Assembly (NCBI RefSeq): GCF_900114645.1
Contig: NZ_FOTR01000008.1
Coordinates: 153,597-217,596 of the forward strand
Length of the DNA stretch: 64,000 bases
From: Gracilibacillus orientalis
GTDB lineage: Bacteria > Bacillota > Bacilli > Bacillales > Amphibacillaceae
Direction of reading: 5' to 3'
Shown here: positions 53,078 through 62,203 of the stretch, piece after piece
Numbering within the stretch: the first letter of the stretch is position 1
Layout of the letters: each line of letters begins with the position of its first letter
Program-made: the position numbers and the translations under genes
Notes under the pieces: model-generated
The model's input: the letters and a program-made list of their open reading frames with translations, nothing else
The model's database searches: none
Told to the model about the DNA's origin: nothing

Positions 53078-53812
53078 ATGGATAAAAAACAGTCATTACA
53101 TGCTCATATAAAAAACGAATTATTATCAAGAATTAAAAACGATACTTTTCAAAAAGGTGAAAAAATCCCCACTGAGTTGGAACTGTGCAAAGAATTTGAC
53201 GTAAGTAGAACGACCGTAAGAGCAGCATTAAACCAATTAACATTAGAAGGTTATCTTGAAAGAGTTCAAGGAAGAGGTACGTTTGTTGCAGAAAAGAAAG
53301 TACATCAAACACTCTCACAAACAGTGAAACGCTACATCGACCAAATTGAAGTACAAGGTAAAATAGCGGAGATTATTTTGATAAACCTTTCCGTTATCCC
53401 TGCAACTACATCTCTTCAAGCTGCATTAAATGTTCCATTAAATGACCCTATTCAAAAAATCGAGCGAGTTAGAAAAGCAAATAATTCTCCGACTCAATAT
53501 GAAATATCTTATATTCCTTGGAATGTTGCACCCGGAATTAGTAAAGAACAGGCTGAAACCTCTTTATATAAAGCACTAAAAAATGATTTTAATGTATCAG
53601 TTGCTAAAACTACGGAGCATATTGAAATTGCTTTATCAGATGAAAGTACTTCTTATTATTTAGATTCTGAAATTGGGCTGCCTTGCTTCTATATCGAAAC
53701 AATCGCCGATAATAATGATGGGGACAAAATTGAATATTCCCAATCTTATTTCCGAGGGGATAAAACTAATTTCGTTATCGAAAGATATTATCCAGAAAAA
53801 GACGAACAGTAA
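53078..53812 (+). CDS. GntR/HutC-family transcriptional regulator
   Basis: About 244 residues from MDKKQSLHAHIKNELLSRIK; an ATG five codons earlier contains the AAGGAG site. The N-terminal winged helix reads GEKIPTELELCKEFDVSRTTVRAALNQLT in family style (the EFDVSRTTVR helix contacts DNA), followed by GYLERVQGRGTFVA. The C-terminal UTRA sugar-binding domain covers about 85-240 (NDPIQKIERVRKANN). It is divergent from the PTS/GH4 operon and precedes chbG, so it probably represses both until a phosphorylated amino sugar or disaccharide binds. Confidence 0.94.
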   Translation: MDKKQSLHAHIKNELLSRIKNDTFQKGEKIPTELELCKEFDVSRTTVRAALNQLTLEGYLERVQGRGTFVAEKKVHQTLSQTVKRYIDQIEVQGKIAEIILINLSVIPATTSLQAALNVPLNDPIQKIERVRKANNSPTQYEISYIPWNVAPGISKEQAETSLYKALKNDFNVSVAKTTEHIEIALSDESTSYYLDSEIGLPCFYIETIADNNDGDKIEYSQSYFRGDKTNFVIERYYPEKDEQ

Positions 53813-53827
53813 GGAGGTAAAGTGAAA

Positions 53828-54526
53828 ATGGAAATTTTATTTAATGCAGATGATTTTGGATTAACAGAAGGGGTATCAGAAGGTATTGTAAAGGCACATA
53901 AAAAAGGTGTAGTTTCTTCTACAACATTAATGATGAACGGAAAAGCTACTAGGTATGCAGTGGCATTAGCCAAAAGAACACCTACACTTAAAGTTGGAAT
54001 ACACCTTACCCTAACATGGGGAAAACCATTACATCCAAATGTATCGAGTCTTATAGACGCTCAAGGTTATTTTAAATTTACCAATCAGTTTCGAAACTTT
54101 AATCTACCAGATTTAAATGACGTAAAAAAAGAATGGAAAGCGCAAATAGAAGGGTTCTTACAAACTGGTCTAGCACTTCACCATATTGATAGTCATCATC
54201 ATATTCATGGATGGGAACCTTTAAAAGAGGTTGTCATCCAGCTGGCGACTGAATACAAAGTTCCGGTACGATATACAGATTCATTAAAAGATCAACCTGA
54301 AATTTTACTTACGAACTCCCTTTGGTTAGGTTTTTATTCTGAAGGGATATACAATGATATCTTTAAGCAACTAAAACATAAAAATCAACAATCTATTGAA
54401 GTAATGACTCATCCCGGCTTTGCGGACTTAGATTTAGTGAATGTAAGTTCCTATACTGCAACAAGAGAAGAGGAAATTAAAATACTATGCCAACTGGATC
54501 CGCCAAGTTGGGTAAAAATACTTTAA
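53828..54526 (+). CDS. chbG: ChbG/YdjC-type carbohydrate deacetylase
   Basis: About 232 residues from MEILFNADDFGLTEGVSEGI. Metal-binding residues are visible in NADDFG, HIDSHHHIHG and MTHPGFAD, the pattern of ChbG, which removes an acetyl group from chitobiose or its phosphate so that the product can be recognised or cleaved. AGGAGG is 4 bases before a GTG (53822) and 10 before this ATG; ATG gives the family's usual start. It follows the GntR gene by 15 bases. A terminator at 54525 ends the pair. Its presence is the main reason to read the PTS locus as chitobiose-type. Confidence 0.9.
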   Translation: MEILFNADDFGLTEGVSEGIVKAHKKGVVSSTTLMMNGKATRYAVALAKRTPTLKVGIHLTLTWGKPLHPNVSSLIDAQGYFKFTNQFRNFNLPDLNDVKKEWKAQIEGFLQTGLALHHIDSHHHIHGWEPLKEVVIQLATEYKVPVRYTDSLKDQPEILLTNSLWLGFYSEGIYNDIFKQLKHKNQQSIEVMTHPGFADLDLVNVSSYTATREEEIKILCQLDPPSWVKIL

Positions 54527-54570
54527 AAAAGACGTAGAAGCCTTTAGTAATAGACTTCTGCGTCTTTTTT
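54525..54570 (+). terminator. intrinsic terminator after chbG
   Basis: AAAAAAGACGTAGAAG pairs with CTTCTGCGTCTTTTTT (one mismatch) around a 14-base loop. Confidence 0.85.
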
Positions 54571-54865
54571 AAATTTTAGTAATACAAAGATATAAACTAG
54601 TATCAATTGACATACTTTCTACTCTGGTATGATCCTGTTGAATGCTAGAATGCATCGTTTTTTTTACCTCTGAAAATAGATTTAAGATATTCCAATAATA
54701 ATTTCCTGTTACCTGTACTGGCTGATTTGGAAATCGATAAATTTCCTCTAAACTCATCTTTTCTACATCGAAACTATTTAACATTAACCATCCGTCGTTA
54801 TGAGGTCTGAACATAATTTGCACATTCACAATGTCAACATGAATCCACTTGATTTGATCTTCCAC
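54569..54865 (-). CDS. hypothetical protein, 98 residues
   Basis: The frame encodes MEDQIKWIHVDIVNVQIMFR, then PHNDGWLMLNSFDVEKMSLE, GNYYWNILNLFSEVKKTMHS and a C-terminal ITKI. It is acidic and mixed alpha/beta-like, with no membrane segment or known motif. GGAAG-type bases upstream are a poor ribosome site. It lies between chbG and the second integrase remnant, in decayed surroundings, so it may be a fragment of a larger gene. I do not recognise it. Confidence 0.4.
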   Translation of the reverse strand: MEDQIKWIHVDIVNVQIMFRPHNDGWLMLNSFDVEKMSLEEIYRFPNQPVQVTGNYYWNILNLFSEVKKTMHSSIQQDHTRVESMSIDTSLYLCITKI

Positions 54866-55203
54866 AAAATGGATCAGAAATAAAGAAGCAATAATTGATC
54901 CCCCGAAAGTAGATGACCCCTTTCAAGATCCAACCGCCATTCATACAGCATTATTAAGATTACCAATGGAAATTTTAGGCTCATTCAAAGACTTTTTATG
55001 CAAATTGATCTCATACTTGAAATAAACAAACTCGGAACGATAACAACGGAAGTGGTGGAGGCTGCACGAGACAGTTTGATTATAGGTATTAAATAAACTG
55101 TAGGAAAGCCATCACTGATTTTAAAGATGGTTTTTTATTAGGTGCTTATTGTTCAAAATACCGATTGAAATAGACCCAAAAAAGTGACAGCTGATCCTAT
55201 CCG
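54866..55203. other. decayed region before the second integrase remnant
   Basis: Short protein-like scraps (DPFQDPTAIHTALLRLPMEI; EINKLGTITTEVVEAARDSL) occur in different frames, so some gene has decayed here. I cannot name it. Confidence 0.4.
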
Positions 55204-55469
55204 AATAGTTACATCAATCAAAAGATTAAAGAAATGATACAACTAGCAAAAGTGAAGAAAATAACCGTTCATGGCTAAGGCACACACACGCTACCATCTT
55301 AATTAATAAGAACGCCACCGTTAAAGCTATTGCAGAACGTTTGGGTAATACACCGGACATGATTTATAATGTGTACGATCATGTCTTTAAAGAATTAGAA
55401 GAAGAAAGTGTTAGGCTATTTAATTACAGTTTACAAGAAAGTGGGGCTAATATTGGGGCTGATTCATAA
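55204..55469 (+). pseudogene. C-terminal remnant of a tyrosine recombinase (integrase)
   Basis: NSYINQKIKEMIQLAKVKKI and TVHG run into a stop where one T is missing; the next frame continues LRHTHATILINKNATVKAIA, ERLGNTPDMIYNVYDHVF and KELEEESVRLFNYSLQ. HxLRHTHAT carries the second catalytic Arg with its His residues; the catalytic Tyr is expected in the NVYDHV segment (Y-x-H-V). Only the last third of the gene remains. The end contains GGGGCTAATATTGGGGCTGA. It sits at the ydiL edge of the accessory block. Confidence 0.85.
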
Positions 55470-55570
55470 AAAAATATACCATACGCCCACTGTTTATAAG
55501 GGATATGTATTTTTATTTATGTTAAAATACATATCATGACATTAAAAAGAATGTAAGGAGTCGTTATACT

Positions 55571-56281
55571 TTGCCAAGAAAATATATTTATTTGATCATA
55601 ACGTATGTTGCAATGCAGAGTTCCGGTTTACTAGTACAGCCGTTTATGCCACTTATCGAAAATCAAGATGTTTTTATCGTTGCATGGTCAGTCATGACAT
55701 TTGCCGTGGCACTCGTTATTTGTCTGATTATACTACGCCATGAAATGAAGGATTTCTTTCAATTAAGAGAGAAAAAAATCGGGTCAATCATATTATGGTC
55801 ATTTCTCGGCATTATTTTAGTTATGATTTCACAATATACTGCGATAATTATTGAACAAGTAGTGTTTGGTATTAAGCCCGGATCTAAGAATACGATGGAC
55901 TTAATGAATGTTGCTCGTCAAGCTCCCATATTTATTGTGATCATTTCCGTTTTAGGACCAATTTTAGAAGAGCTCGTGTTTCGAAAAGCTATTTTTGGTT
56001 CACTCTATAAAAGAATGAATTTCTTTTTTGCAGCTTTGCTATCTGGTGTTATATTTGCGGCAGTTCATATGGATTTCGAACACATTTTAACTTACACAGC
56101 AATAGGAATGGTATTTGCTTTCCTATATGTAGAGACAAAACGAATCATTGTTCCCATTATTGCTCACATGGCAATTAATACCTTCGCTGTGATTGGACAG
56201 TTATCGATGGATCCAGAAGAAATCGAACGACAAATGGAGAAAATGGAACAATTAATGATGATTCTTATTGGAGGACAATAG
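55571..56281 (+). CDS. ydiL: CPBP family intramembrane metalloprotease (YdiL-like)
   Basis: A 236-residue membrane protein with about six to seven helices, starting with TTG 9 bases after AAGGAG. The Abi/CPBP active-site motifs are EELVFRKAIFG (EExxxR, about residues 137-147), FAAVHMDFEH and, in the next helix, IAHMAINTF (HxxxN). Such proteases cut within the membrane; the target of YdiL is not known to me. In B. subtilis ydiL lies next to groES; here the 14.5-kb accessory block separates them. ydiK follows on the same transcript. Confidence 0.92.
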   Translation: MPRKYIYLIITYVAMQSSGLLVQPFMPLIENQDVFIVAWSVMTFAVALVICLIILRHEMKDFFQLREKKIGSIILWSFLGIILVMISQYTAIIIEQVVFGIKPGSKNTMDLMNVARQAPIFIVIISVLGPILEELVFRKAIFGSLYKRMNFFFAALLSGVIFAAVHMDFEHILTYTAIGMVFAFLYVETKRIIVPIIAHMAINTFAVIGQLSMDPEEIERQMEKMEQLMMILIGGQ

Positions 56282-56285
56282 TATT

Positions 56286-56495
56286 ATGCGTATTTCACCT
56301 TTACGTTCTGCCTTTTTTTACATTGCGTTAGGTGCCTTATTCACCTATATAGCAATCCAATCGGCAGATGAGACTATTTTTAATTTTATTACGATTGCAT
56401 TAGCAACCTTTGCAACGATTGATTTTGTAGTTGCAGTAAGGTTAATGAATTTACATTTTCGCATTAAAAAGGCGAACGATAAGGATAAAAAATAG
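56286..56495 (+). CDS. ydiK: YdiK-like small membrane protein (DUF4305)
   Basis: About 69 residues from MRISPLRSAFFYIALGALFT with two membrane helices and a basic tail (RIKKANDKDKK). GGAGG at 56270 fits ATG 56286 better than an upstream in-frame codon inside ydiL. The B. subtilis neighbour order ydiL-ydiK-rex supports the name. Function unknown. Confidence 0.85.
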   Translation: MRISPLRSAFFYIALGALFTYIAIQSADETIFNFITIALATFATIDFVVAVRLMNLHFRIKKANDKDKK

Positions 56496-56524
56496 ACTCG
56501 GCTATTAGCTGAGTCTATTTTTAT
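56488..56524. terminator. bidirectional terminator between ydiK and rex
   Basis: AAAATAGACTCGGC pairs with GCTGAGTCTATTTT (one mismatch) around TATTA; A- and T-runs lie on both sides of the stem, between convergent genes. Confidence 0.8.
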
Positions 56525-56560
56525 CCTTCATCTGATAGATACTTGAAAAACTCTTGTTCC

Positions 56561-57211
56561 TTATTGCTCTTCTTCATGCTCTAGCGGATAATGCTTCATA
56601 AAATAGGCAAGGGATTGTAATTCTACTGCTAAATCAATATGATGGACACGCACGTGTTCTGGAACGGTAATTCTTGCCGGTGTGAAATTCAAAACACCAC
56701 TTATCCCTGCATTTATTAGACGATCGGTAATATTTTGCGCTTCGGACACAGGTACTGTTAAAATCGCAACAGAAATATTTTCAAGATTATCCTCTAAATC
56801 TTCAATGTGATAAATTTGAACATCCCCAATCGTTTTCCCTACCTTACGTTTGTCTGCATCAAAGGCCATTTCAATTTTTGTATTATTATTTTTAGTGAAA
56901 TTATAATTTAAAAAAGCGGTTCCTAAATTACCTACACCAATTAGAGCAACAGGTGTATTTTCATCCTGGTCTAATGTTTTACGGAAAAAGCCTAGCAAGT
57001 ATTCAACATTGTAGCCATACCCTTTTTTTCCTAATGCACCAAAATAGGAGAAATCTCTTCTGATTGTAGCAGAATCAACTTTAATCGCTTCACTTAATTC
57101 CTTTGAAGATACGCGGGATTTTCCTTGAATGTGAAGATTATTTAAAAATCGATAATATAATGGTAAACGTTTTGCTGTCGCTTGTGGTATTTTATTTTGA
57201 TTCATCATCAT
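56561..57211 (-). CDS. rex: redox-sensing transcriptional repressor Rex
   Basis: A 216-residue dimeric NADH sensor. The N-terminal winged helix has [38 protein letters not shown] and [14 protein letters not shown]. The Rossmann domain has [18 protein letters not shown] with the NAD loop GVGNLG (about residues 92-97), followed by [14 protein letters not shown] and, near the end, [20 protein letters not shown]. Three ATG codons in a row leave a 6-base uncertainty in the start. A Rex-box-like palindrome lies between it and ydiF. Confidence 0.97.
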   Translation of the reverse strand: MMMNQNKIPQATAKRLPLYYRFLNNLHIQGKSRVSSKELSEAIKVDSATIRRDFSYFGALGKKGYGYNVEYLLGFFRKTLDQDENTPVALIGVGNLGTAFLNYNFTKNNNTKIEMAFDADKRKVGKTIGDVQIYHIEDLEDNLENISVAILTVPVSEAQNITDRLINAGISGVLNFTPARITVPEHVRVHHIDLAVELQSLAYFMKHYPLEHEEEQ

Positions 57212-57290
57212 TCATTCCCCTTACTATTGATCGGTTTGGATTTGTGAATGTTTTTACTTACTTTTATTCTAACAGAAAAACAATTAAATG

Positions 57291-57308
57291 TCGTGAAATT
57301 ATTCACTT
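57291..57308. promoter_or_regulatory. Rex-box-like operator between rex and ydiF
   Basis: TCGTGAAATTATTCACTT contains the perfect palindrome GTGAAATTATTCAC and differs from the usual TTGTGAAATTATTCACAA only at outer positions. It lies 80 bases before rex and 70 before ydiF. Confidence 0.6.
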
Positions 57309-57377
57309 AATCCAAAACTACTGTGCTTGCAGTGGTATCTGCTTTCAGATACACTTAATATCTAGAGGTGAAATCAG

Positions 57378-59303
57378 ATGATTTATTTACAAGTAAACAA
57401 TTTAACCAAAAGATTCGGTGCAGAACTGATCTTATCTAATATAAAACTAGAGATTAAAAGTAACGAACGTATCGCTATAGTTGGACGTAATGGTGCTGGT
57501 AAATCCACGCTTTTAAATATTATTTCCAATCAACTTAGTTATGATGAAGGAGAAATTCATAAACCGAAAGAGGTTTCATTAGGTTATCTTGCTCAGCATT
57601 CCGGCTTAGATTCCAATGAAACCATTTGGGATGAAATGCTTAAAATATTTGAGCACTTTCAAAAGGAAGAAAAAGCAATACGCCAGATGGAACAGCAAAT
57701 GGGGGATCCTAATCTGCTTGCTGATAGGGAACGCTACGAACAGCTGCTTACCAGTTATGATCAAAAACAGGAAGACTTCAAACTTGCTGGCGGCTATCAA
57801 TATGAAGCAGACATGAAAGCAGTGTTAAATGGTCTTGCTTTCCCGGAAAGCATGTGGACAGCTTCCATTGCTACACTAAGCGGAGGACAAAAGACCAGAT
57901 TGGCTTTAGGGAAACTATTACTAACCAAGCCAGACATTCTCATTTTAGATGAGCCAACCAACCATTTAGATATTCAGACGCTGACTTGGCTGGAGGGATT
58001 TTTAAACAGTTATCAAGGTGCTGTCGTCATCGTATCACACGACCGCTATTTTTTAGATAAAACAGTGAATGTCATCTATGAAATTTCTCGCCATCACTCT
58101 AGTAAATTCCACGGAAACTATAGTGATTATTTACAACAAAAAGCTGCTAATTATGAACGCGATCTCAAGCTCTATGATAAACAACAGAGTGAATTTAAAA
58201 AAATGGAAGAGTTTATTCAGAAGAACATTGTACGTGCTTCTACTACCAAACGTGCGCAAAGTAGACGAAAGCAGTTAGAAAAAATGGAAGTCATGGACAG
58301 ACCCGCAGGCGAAGAAGGCTCCGCTAAGTTTTCGTTTGCGATTGAACGGAGAAGTGGTAACGATGTTTTAAAAATTAATGACTTGGCTTTCCATTATCAA
58401 TCGTCAGACCCGTTCATTTTTTCTAATCTTAACTTGCATATCGAACGAGGTGATAGTGTTGCACTGGTCGGACCCAATGGTGTTGGTAAGTCGACCTTAT
58501 TAAAGGCAATCATCGGACAGTTAGATCCCGCCACAGGTGAGATTCAGCTCGGAACGAATGTACAGATTGGCTATTATGATCAGGAGCAAACACAATTAAA
58601 TCCGAAGAAAACGGTATTGAATGAACTATGGGATGATTACCCAGCAATAAATGAAAAAGACATTCGTACCATTCTCGGTAACTTCCTTTTCAGTGGCGAT
58701 GATGTGCTACGCAACGTATCAGCTTTAAGTGGTGGAGAAAAGGCAAGGATCGCATTAGCTAAATTAATGATGAAGAAAGCCAACTTCTTATTACTCGATG
58801 AGCCGACCAACCATTTAGATTTGGATAGTAAAGAAGTGCTGGAAGCAGCACTAATCGATTACCCCGGATCCATTTTGTTTGTCTCTCACGACCGATATTT
58901 TATTAATAAGTTAGCCACAAGTGTACTGGAAATGCAGCCTGATAAAACAACTCTCTACTTAGGTGATTATGATTACTATGTGGAGAAAAAACAAGAAGAA
59001 CAGGAACTTGCCGAATTAAAAAAGGCCGAAAAGAAGACAGTAGAAAAAAAGGAAACCACAAAAACCAATTATGAAAAAGATAAACAACAAAAAAAAGAAC
59101 AACGTAAAATTGAGCGTCGAATTAAGGATATTGAAGATGAGATTGAACAACTTGAATTAGAAATGGAAGAAATAGATCAAATGCTGTGTGATCCTCAAGT
59201 GTTTCAAGATCATGAAAAAGCCCTGGAGTTAACCAATAAAAACGATTCCTTAAAAGAGCGAATGGAATTATTAATGGAAGAATGGGAAACATTACACGAA
59301 TAA
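57378..59303 (+). CDS. ydiF: ABC-F family ATPase YdiF
   Basis: A 641-residue soluble protein with two ABC domains and no membrane segment. Walker A motifs are GRNGAGKST (about residue 37) and GPNGVGKST (about 365); signatures are LSGGQKTRLALGKLL and LSGGEKARIALAKLM; Walker B segments are ILILDEPTNHLD and FLLLDEPTNHLD. The linker between them has FIQKNIVRASTTKRAQSRRK, and the C-terminal 90 residues form a charged coiled coil. ABC-F proteins act on ribosomes; YdiF itself is not an antibiotic-resistance type as far as I know. It is divergent from rex, as in Bacillus. Confidence 0.95.
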   Translation: MIYLQVNNLTKRFGAELILSNIKLEIKSNERIAIVGRNGAGKSTLLNIISNQLSYDEGEIHKPKEVSLGYLAQHSGLDSNETIWDEMLKIFEHFQKEEKAIRQMEQQMGDPNLLADRERYEQLLTSYDQKQEDFKLAGGYQYEADMKAVLNGLAFPESMWTASIATLSGGQKTRLALGKLLLTKPDILILDEPTNHLDIQTLTWLEGFLNSYQGAVVIVSHDRYFLDKTVNVIYEISRHHSSKFHGNYSDYLQQKAANYERDLKLYDKQQSEFKKMEEFIQKNIVRASTTKRAQSRRKQLEKMEVMDRPAGEEGSAKFSFAIERRSGNDVLKINDLAFHYQSSDPFIFSNLNLHIERGDSVALVGPNGVGKSTLLKAIIGQLDPATGEIQLGTNVQIGYYDQEQTQLNPKKTVLNELWDDYPAINEKDIRTILGNFLFSGDDVLRNVSALSGGEKARIALAKLMMKKANFLLLDEPTNHLDLDSKEVLEAALIDYPGSILFVSHDRYFINKLATSVLEMQPDKTTLYLGDYDYYVEKKQEEQELAELKKAEKKTVEKKETTKTNYEKDKQQKKEQRKIERRIKDIEDEIEQLELEMEEIDQMLCDPQVFQDHEKALELTNKNDSLKERMELLMEEWETLHE

Positions 59304-59346
59304 TTATAAAGGACATTGTGCACATTTAGGCATAATGTCCTTTATA
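59304..59346 (+). terminator. terminator after ydiF
   Basis: TTATAAAGGACATT and AATGTCCTTTATAA are perfect 14-bp arms, with extra TGC/GCA pairing inside the loop. Confidence 0.75.
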
Positions 59347-59370
59347 ATCCATTCCGATTTACACACAACT

Positions 59371-59529
59371 TTATCCACTTATTCTACCCTAATAATTCAG
59401 TTATCAAGAGGTTTGTCCACATTATCCACAAAAACGAATCATGTTATACACATTTTTTCGTTGTTATCCAAGCTTGATATGAAAAGGTTTATATAATTAT
59501 CCACATTTTATGTTTTTAATTGTGGATAA
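59371..59529. promoter_or_regulatory. DnaA-box cluster between ydiF and tsaD
   Basis: Three perfect boxes: TTATCCACA at 59422-59430 and 59497-59505, and the reverse TGTGGATAA at 59521-59529. Three more have one mismatch: TTATCCACT at 59371, TTGTCCACA at 59413, TTATACACA at 59444. TTATCCAAG at 59464 has two. All lie in about 160 AT-rich bases. B. subtilis has, from memory, a DnaA-box cluster in its gcp (tsaD) region that titrates DnaA. Confidence 0.8.
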
Positions 59530-59554
59530 TTATACGCTTGGTTATTCTTGCATA

Positions 59555-59591
59555 AAAAAGAAAAGCTAGAACGTTTTAACGTTCTAGCTTT
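59555..59591 (-). terminator. terminator overlapping the end of tsaD
   Basis: On the minus strand AAAGCTAGAACGTT and AACGTTCTAGCTTT are perfect 14-bp arms with a 2-base centre, followed by TTCTTTTTTATG. The upstream arm covers the last codons and the stop of tsaD. Confidence 0.75.
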
Positions 59592-60613
59592 GATCTTTTT
59601 GCGTATCTTTCTAGGCTTAAGCTTGGGTTTGCGTTTAAATCCCATTGTGCTCGATGTCCTTGTTGAAAGGCAACAGATCCTGCTGCTGCGATCATTGCTG
59701 CATTATCTGTGCAAAGTGGTAATGATGGAAATAGTAATTCCACTGATTCTTCTTGCTGAAATTTAGACTGCATAGCCGTTCGCAATCCTTTATTTGCCGC
59801 TACACCGCCGGCTACAATAACTTGATTCACTCCGTATTGTTTTGCGGCTTTATAAGCTTTTTCCGTTAATACTTCCACAACACTATCCTGAAAACTTGCA
59901 GCAACATCTTCTTGTTTTAATGTTTCTCCTTTTTGTTTCGCGTTGTGCAATGTATTTATGACCGATGACTTCAATCCACTAAAACTGAAATCAAATGAAT
60001 CCTCTTCTAACCATGCGCGTGGGAAGTCAATATTAGATTCACCTTGGTGTGCTAATTGATCCATTTTAGGGCCACCTGGATAAGGTAATTGCAATGTTCG
60101 TGCTACTTTATCGTACGCTTCTCCGGCAGCATCATCTCTTGTTTCTCCAATAATTTCAAAGTCACCGTGTTTTTTCATCAAAATCAATTCAGTATGTCCG
60201 CCGGAAACCACTAGGGCTAACAGCGGAAATTCGAAGTCTTTTTCTAAACGGTTAGCATAAATGTGTCCTGCTATATGGTGAACACCAACTAGTGGCTTTT
60301 GGTGTGCATAGGCTAAGCTTTTCGCTGCATTGACACCTACCAATAGTGCACCGACTAGACCTGGCCCTTCCGTTACGGTAACAGCGTCGATATCCTTCAT
60401 AGTTAAACCTGCTTTTTCAAAGGTTTCTTCTAACACGACGGTGATCTGTTCGACATGATGCCTTGAAGCTATTTCTGGAACAACCCCGCCAAAGCGTTTA
60501 TGGCTTTCAATTTGGGAAGCCACCACATTCGACACAATCTCTCGACCATCTTTTATAATGGCTGCAGCAGTTTCGTCACAGCTCGTTTCAATTCCTAATA
60601 TATATTCACTCAT
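59576..60613 (-). CDS. tsaD: tRNA t6A transferase component TsaD (Gcp)
   Basis: About 345 residues from [20 protein letters not shown]. The ASKHA ATPase fold has [10 protein letters not shown], the metal-binding HHIAGHIYA (HxxxH), [12 protein letters not shown] and [12 protein letters not shown]. With TsaB and TsaE it transfers the threonylcarbamoyl group to A37 of tRNAs that read ANN codons. ATG 60613 overlaps the stop of rimI (ATGA) and gives the usual start; an upstream GTG is less likely. A terminator stem includes its last codons. Confidence 0.97.
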   Translation of the reverse strand: MSEYILGIETSCDETAAAIIKDGREIVSNVVASQIESHKRFGGVVPEIASRHHVEQITVVLEETFEKAGLTMKDIDAVTVTEGPGLVGALLVGVNAAKSLAYAHQKPLVGVHHIAGHIYANRLEKDFEFPLLALVVSGGHTELILMKKHGDFEIIGETRDDAAGEAYDKVARTLQLPYPGGPKMDQLAHQGESNIDFPRAWLEEDSFDFSFSGLKSSVINTLHNAKQKGETLKQEDVAASFQDSVVEVLTEKAYKAAKQYGVNQVIVAGGVAANKGLRTAMQSKFQQEESVELLFPSLPLCTDNAAMIAAAGSVAFQQGHRAQWDLNANPSLSLERYAKRSKLER

Positions 60614-61056
60614 AAATTCACCCACAATACTAAAGCATCTTCCTGATTATCGCTATAATAATTTTTTCTGATTCCACCGAGTTTCATCCCGAACTTTTTG
60701 TACATCTGTTGTGCAGTTATATTGGAAACACGTACTTCCAATGATAAATGGCGAATGCCATGGGCAACTGCATAATTGATTAAATACTGAAATAGTCCTT
60801 GCCCATATCCTTGCCCTCTATAATCTGGATCAATCGCAATATTCGTTATTTGTGCTTCATCTAACACCATCCATGACCCACAAAAGCCAACCACCTTGTC
60901 ATTTAATGTGGCCACAAAATATTGTGCATACTGATTCTTTGTTAATTCTTCTTTATAGATATCGTCTGGCCATGGGATTGGAAATGAACGTTTATCTATC
61001 TCTTTGACCGCCTCTATATCTGTTTCTGTCATTATACGAAATTGAACTTTAGCCAT
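60610..61056 (-). CDS. rimI: ribosomal-protein-S18-alanine N-acetyltransferase RimI
   Basis: A 148-residue GNAT acetyltransferase. Acetyl-CoA loop in [16 protein letters not shown], preceded by [10 protein letters not shown] and followed by [18 protein letters not shown] and [12 protein letters not shown], all RimI-typical. It overlaps tsaB by 8 bases and tsaD by 4, in the conserved tsaE-tsaB-rimI-tsaD order. It acetylates the N-terminus of S18 or other targets. Confidence 0.95.
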   Translation of the reverse strand: MAKVQFRIMTETDIEAVKEIDKRSFPIPWPDDIYKEELTKNQYAQYFVATLNDKVVGFCGSWMVLDEAQITNIAIDPDYRGQGYGQGLFQYLINYAVAHGIRHLSLEVRVSNITAQQMYKKFGMKLGGIRKNYYSDNQEDALVLWVNL

Positions 61057-61747
61057 TTTGTTCTTGTTCCTTTAACCACTTTGCTTCTGCTTCAACTACA
61101 CGAATATAGTTAGGTGTTAATTCATGAAGATTATCCTCGTTATGTTGCTCCCCTAAGAGGGCTAATTGACCAGCACGAGGGAGATGATCAATAGCAGGAG
61201 GGAAAATGGCGGCCTTTGCTAATTTGTCTTTAATCAAGCTTTGGTGTTGCTTTATGTCCTGGCTTAGAAAGATAACAGGCTTTTGATAGCTTTGTAATTC
61301 ATCCAGCCACTGCTCCATTAAAATATTCTGATCTTCTTTTTTTACATGAATCCGATCATAATTGCTTTCATATAAACCTGTATAGACTAAGCCTCTACGC
61401 GCATCAAAAAAAGGTGAGATGAGCACATTTTGCTGACGTACATTATGCGCCAATAATTCTAAACTGGATATAGCCACAATCGGAATGTTTAGTGTCCAAG
61501 CCATTGTTTTTGCTGTAGATAGACCAATACGAACCCCTGTATAAGAACCTGGACCTTTGGCAACAACAATCCGGTCTAATTGATCTGGCGTCGTTTCTGT
61601 TTCTTGCATCACATGGTCAATAGCTGGCATTAAACCAACCGAGTGATTGCGTTTCATGTTCGCAGTGTATTCTGATTTCACTTCCCCATCTTTACTTACT
61701 GCAACACCTAATACTTGATTAGAAGTATCAATTGCTAACACATTCAT
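61049..61747 (-). CDS. tsaB: tRNA t6A partner protein TsaB
   Basis: A 232-residue ASKHA-fold protein that activates TsaD. MNVLAIDTSNQVLGVAVSKD, RNHSVGLMPAIDHV and VVAKGPGSYTGVRIGLSTAK are typical. It starts within the stop region of tsaE (4-base overlap) and overlaps rimI by 8, so all are translated together. Confidence 0.96.
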   Translation of the reverse strand: MNVLAIDTSNQVLGVAVSKDGEVKSEYTANMKRNHSVGLMPAIDHVMQETETTPDQLDRIVVAKGPGSYTGVRIGLSTAKTMAWTLNIPIVAISSLELLAHNVRQQNVLISPFFDARRGLVYTGLYESNYDRIHVKKEDQNILMEQWLDELQSYQKPVIFLSQDIKQHQSLIKDKLAKAAIFPPAIDHLPRAGQLALLGEQHNEDNLHELTPNYIRVVEAEAKWLKEQEQNG

Positions 61748-62199
61748 GAATATAGCTCCTTACATACCGAATCAAAGTGACCACCAATTGGATGGAAAAT
61801 AATATTCCTTGTATGTTCATCGATTCTTTTTATTTGAATCTCTAATCGTTCTTCCGGAAGAAATTCTTCTATAAAGCTTGCCCATTCTACAACGGTAATA
61901 CCTTCACCATTGAAATATTCATCAAAACCGATATCCTCTTCACTATCCTCCAGACGATAAACATCCATATGGTATAACGGGATTTCCCCCATATATTCTT
62001 TTACAATCGTAAAGGTCGGACTGTTAATCGTTCTTCTTACACCAAGTCCAGCCCCTAAACCTTTGGTGAAAGTTGTTTTCCCTGCACCTAAATCGCCTTC
62101 TAGTGTTAGTACTTCACCAGGACGTAGGAGTAATGCTAATTTATTTGCTAATCTTCTTGTTTCCTCTTCTGTTTTTGTTTCGAAGATATATTGACTCAT
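61744..62199 (-). CDS. tsaE: tRNA t6A ATPase TsaE
   Basis: A 151-residue P-loop ATPase of the t6A complex. Walker A is GDLGAGKTTFTKGL (about residue 39-52), followed by INSPTFTIVKEYMG and the LYHMDVYRLED motif, then VEWASFIEEFLPEERLEI. The gene starts 4 bases after thiL on the same strand and overlaps tsaB. Confidence 0.96.
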   Translation of the reverse strand: MSQYIFETKTEEETRRLANKLALLLRPGEVLTLEGDLGAGKTTFTKGLGAGLGVRRTINSPTFTIVKEYMGEIPLYHMDVYRLEDSEEDIGFDEYFNGEGITVVEWASFIEEFLPEERLEIQIKRIDEHTRNIIFHPIGGHFDSVCKELYS

Positions 62200-62203
62200 T
62201 TTT

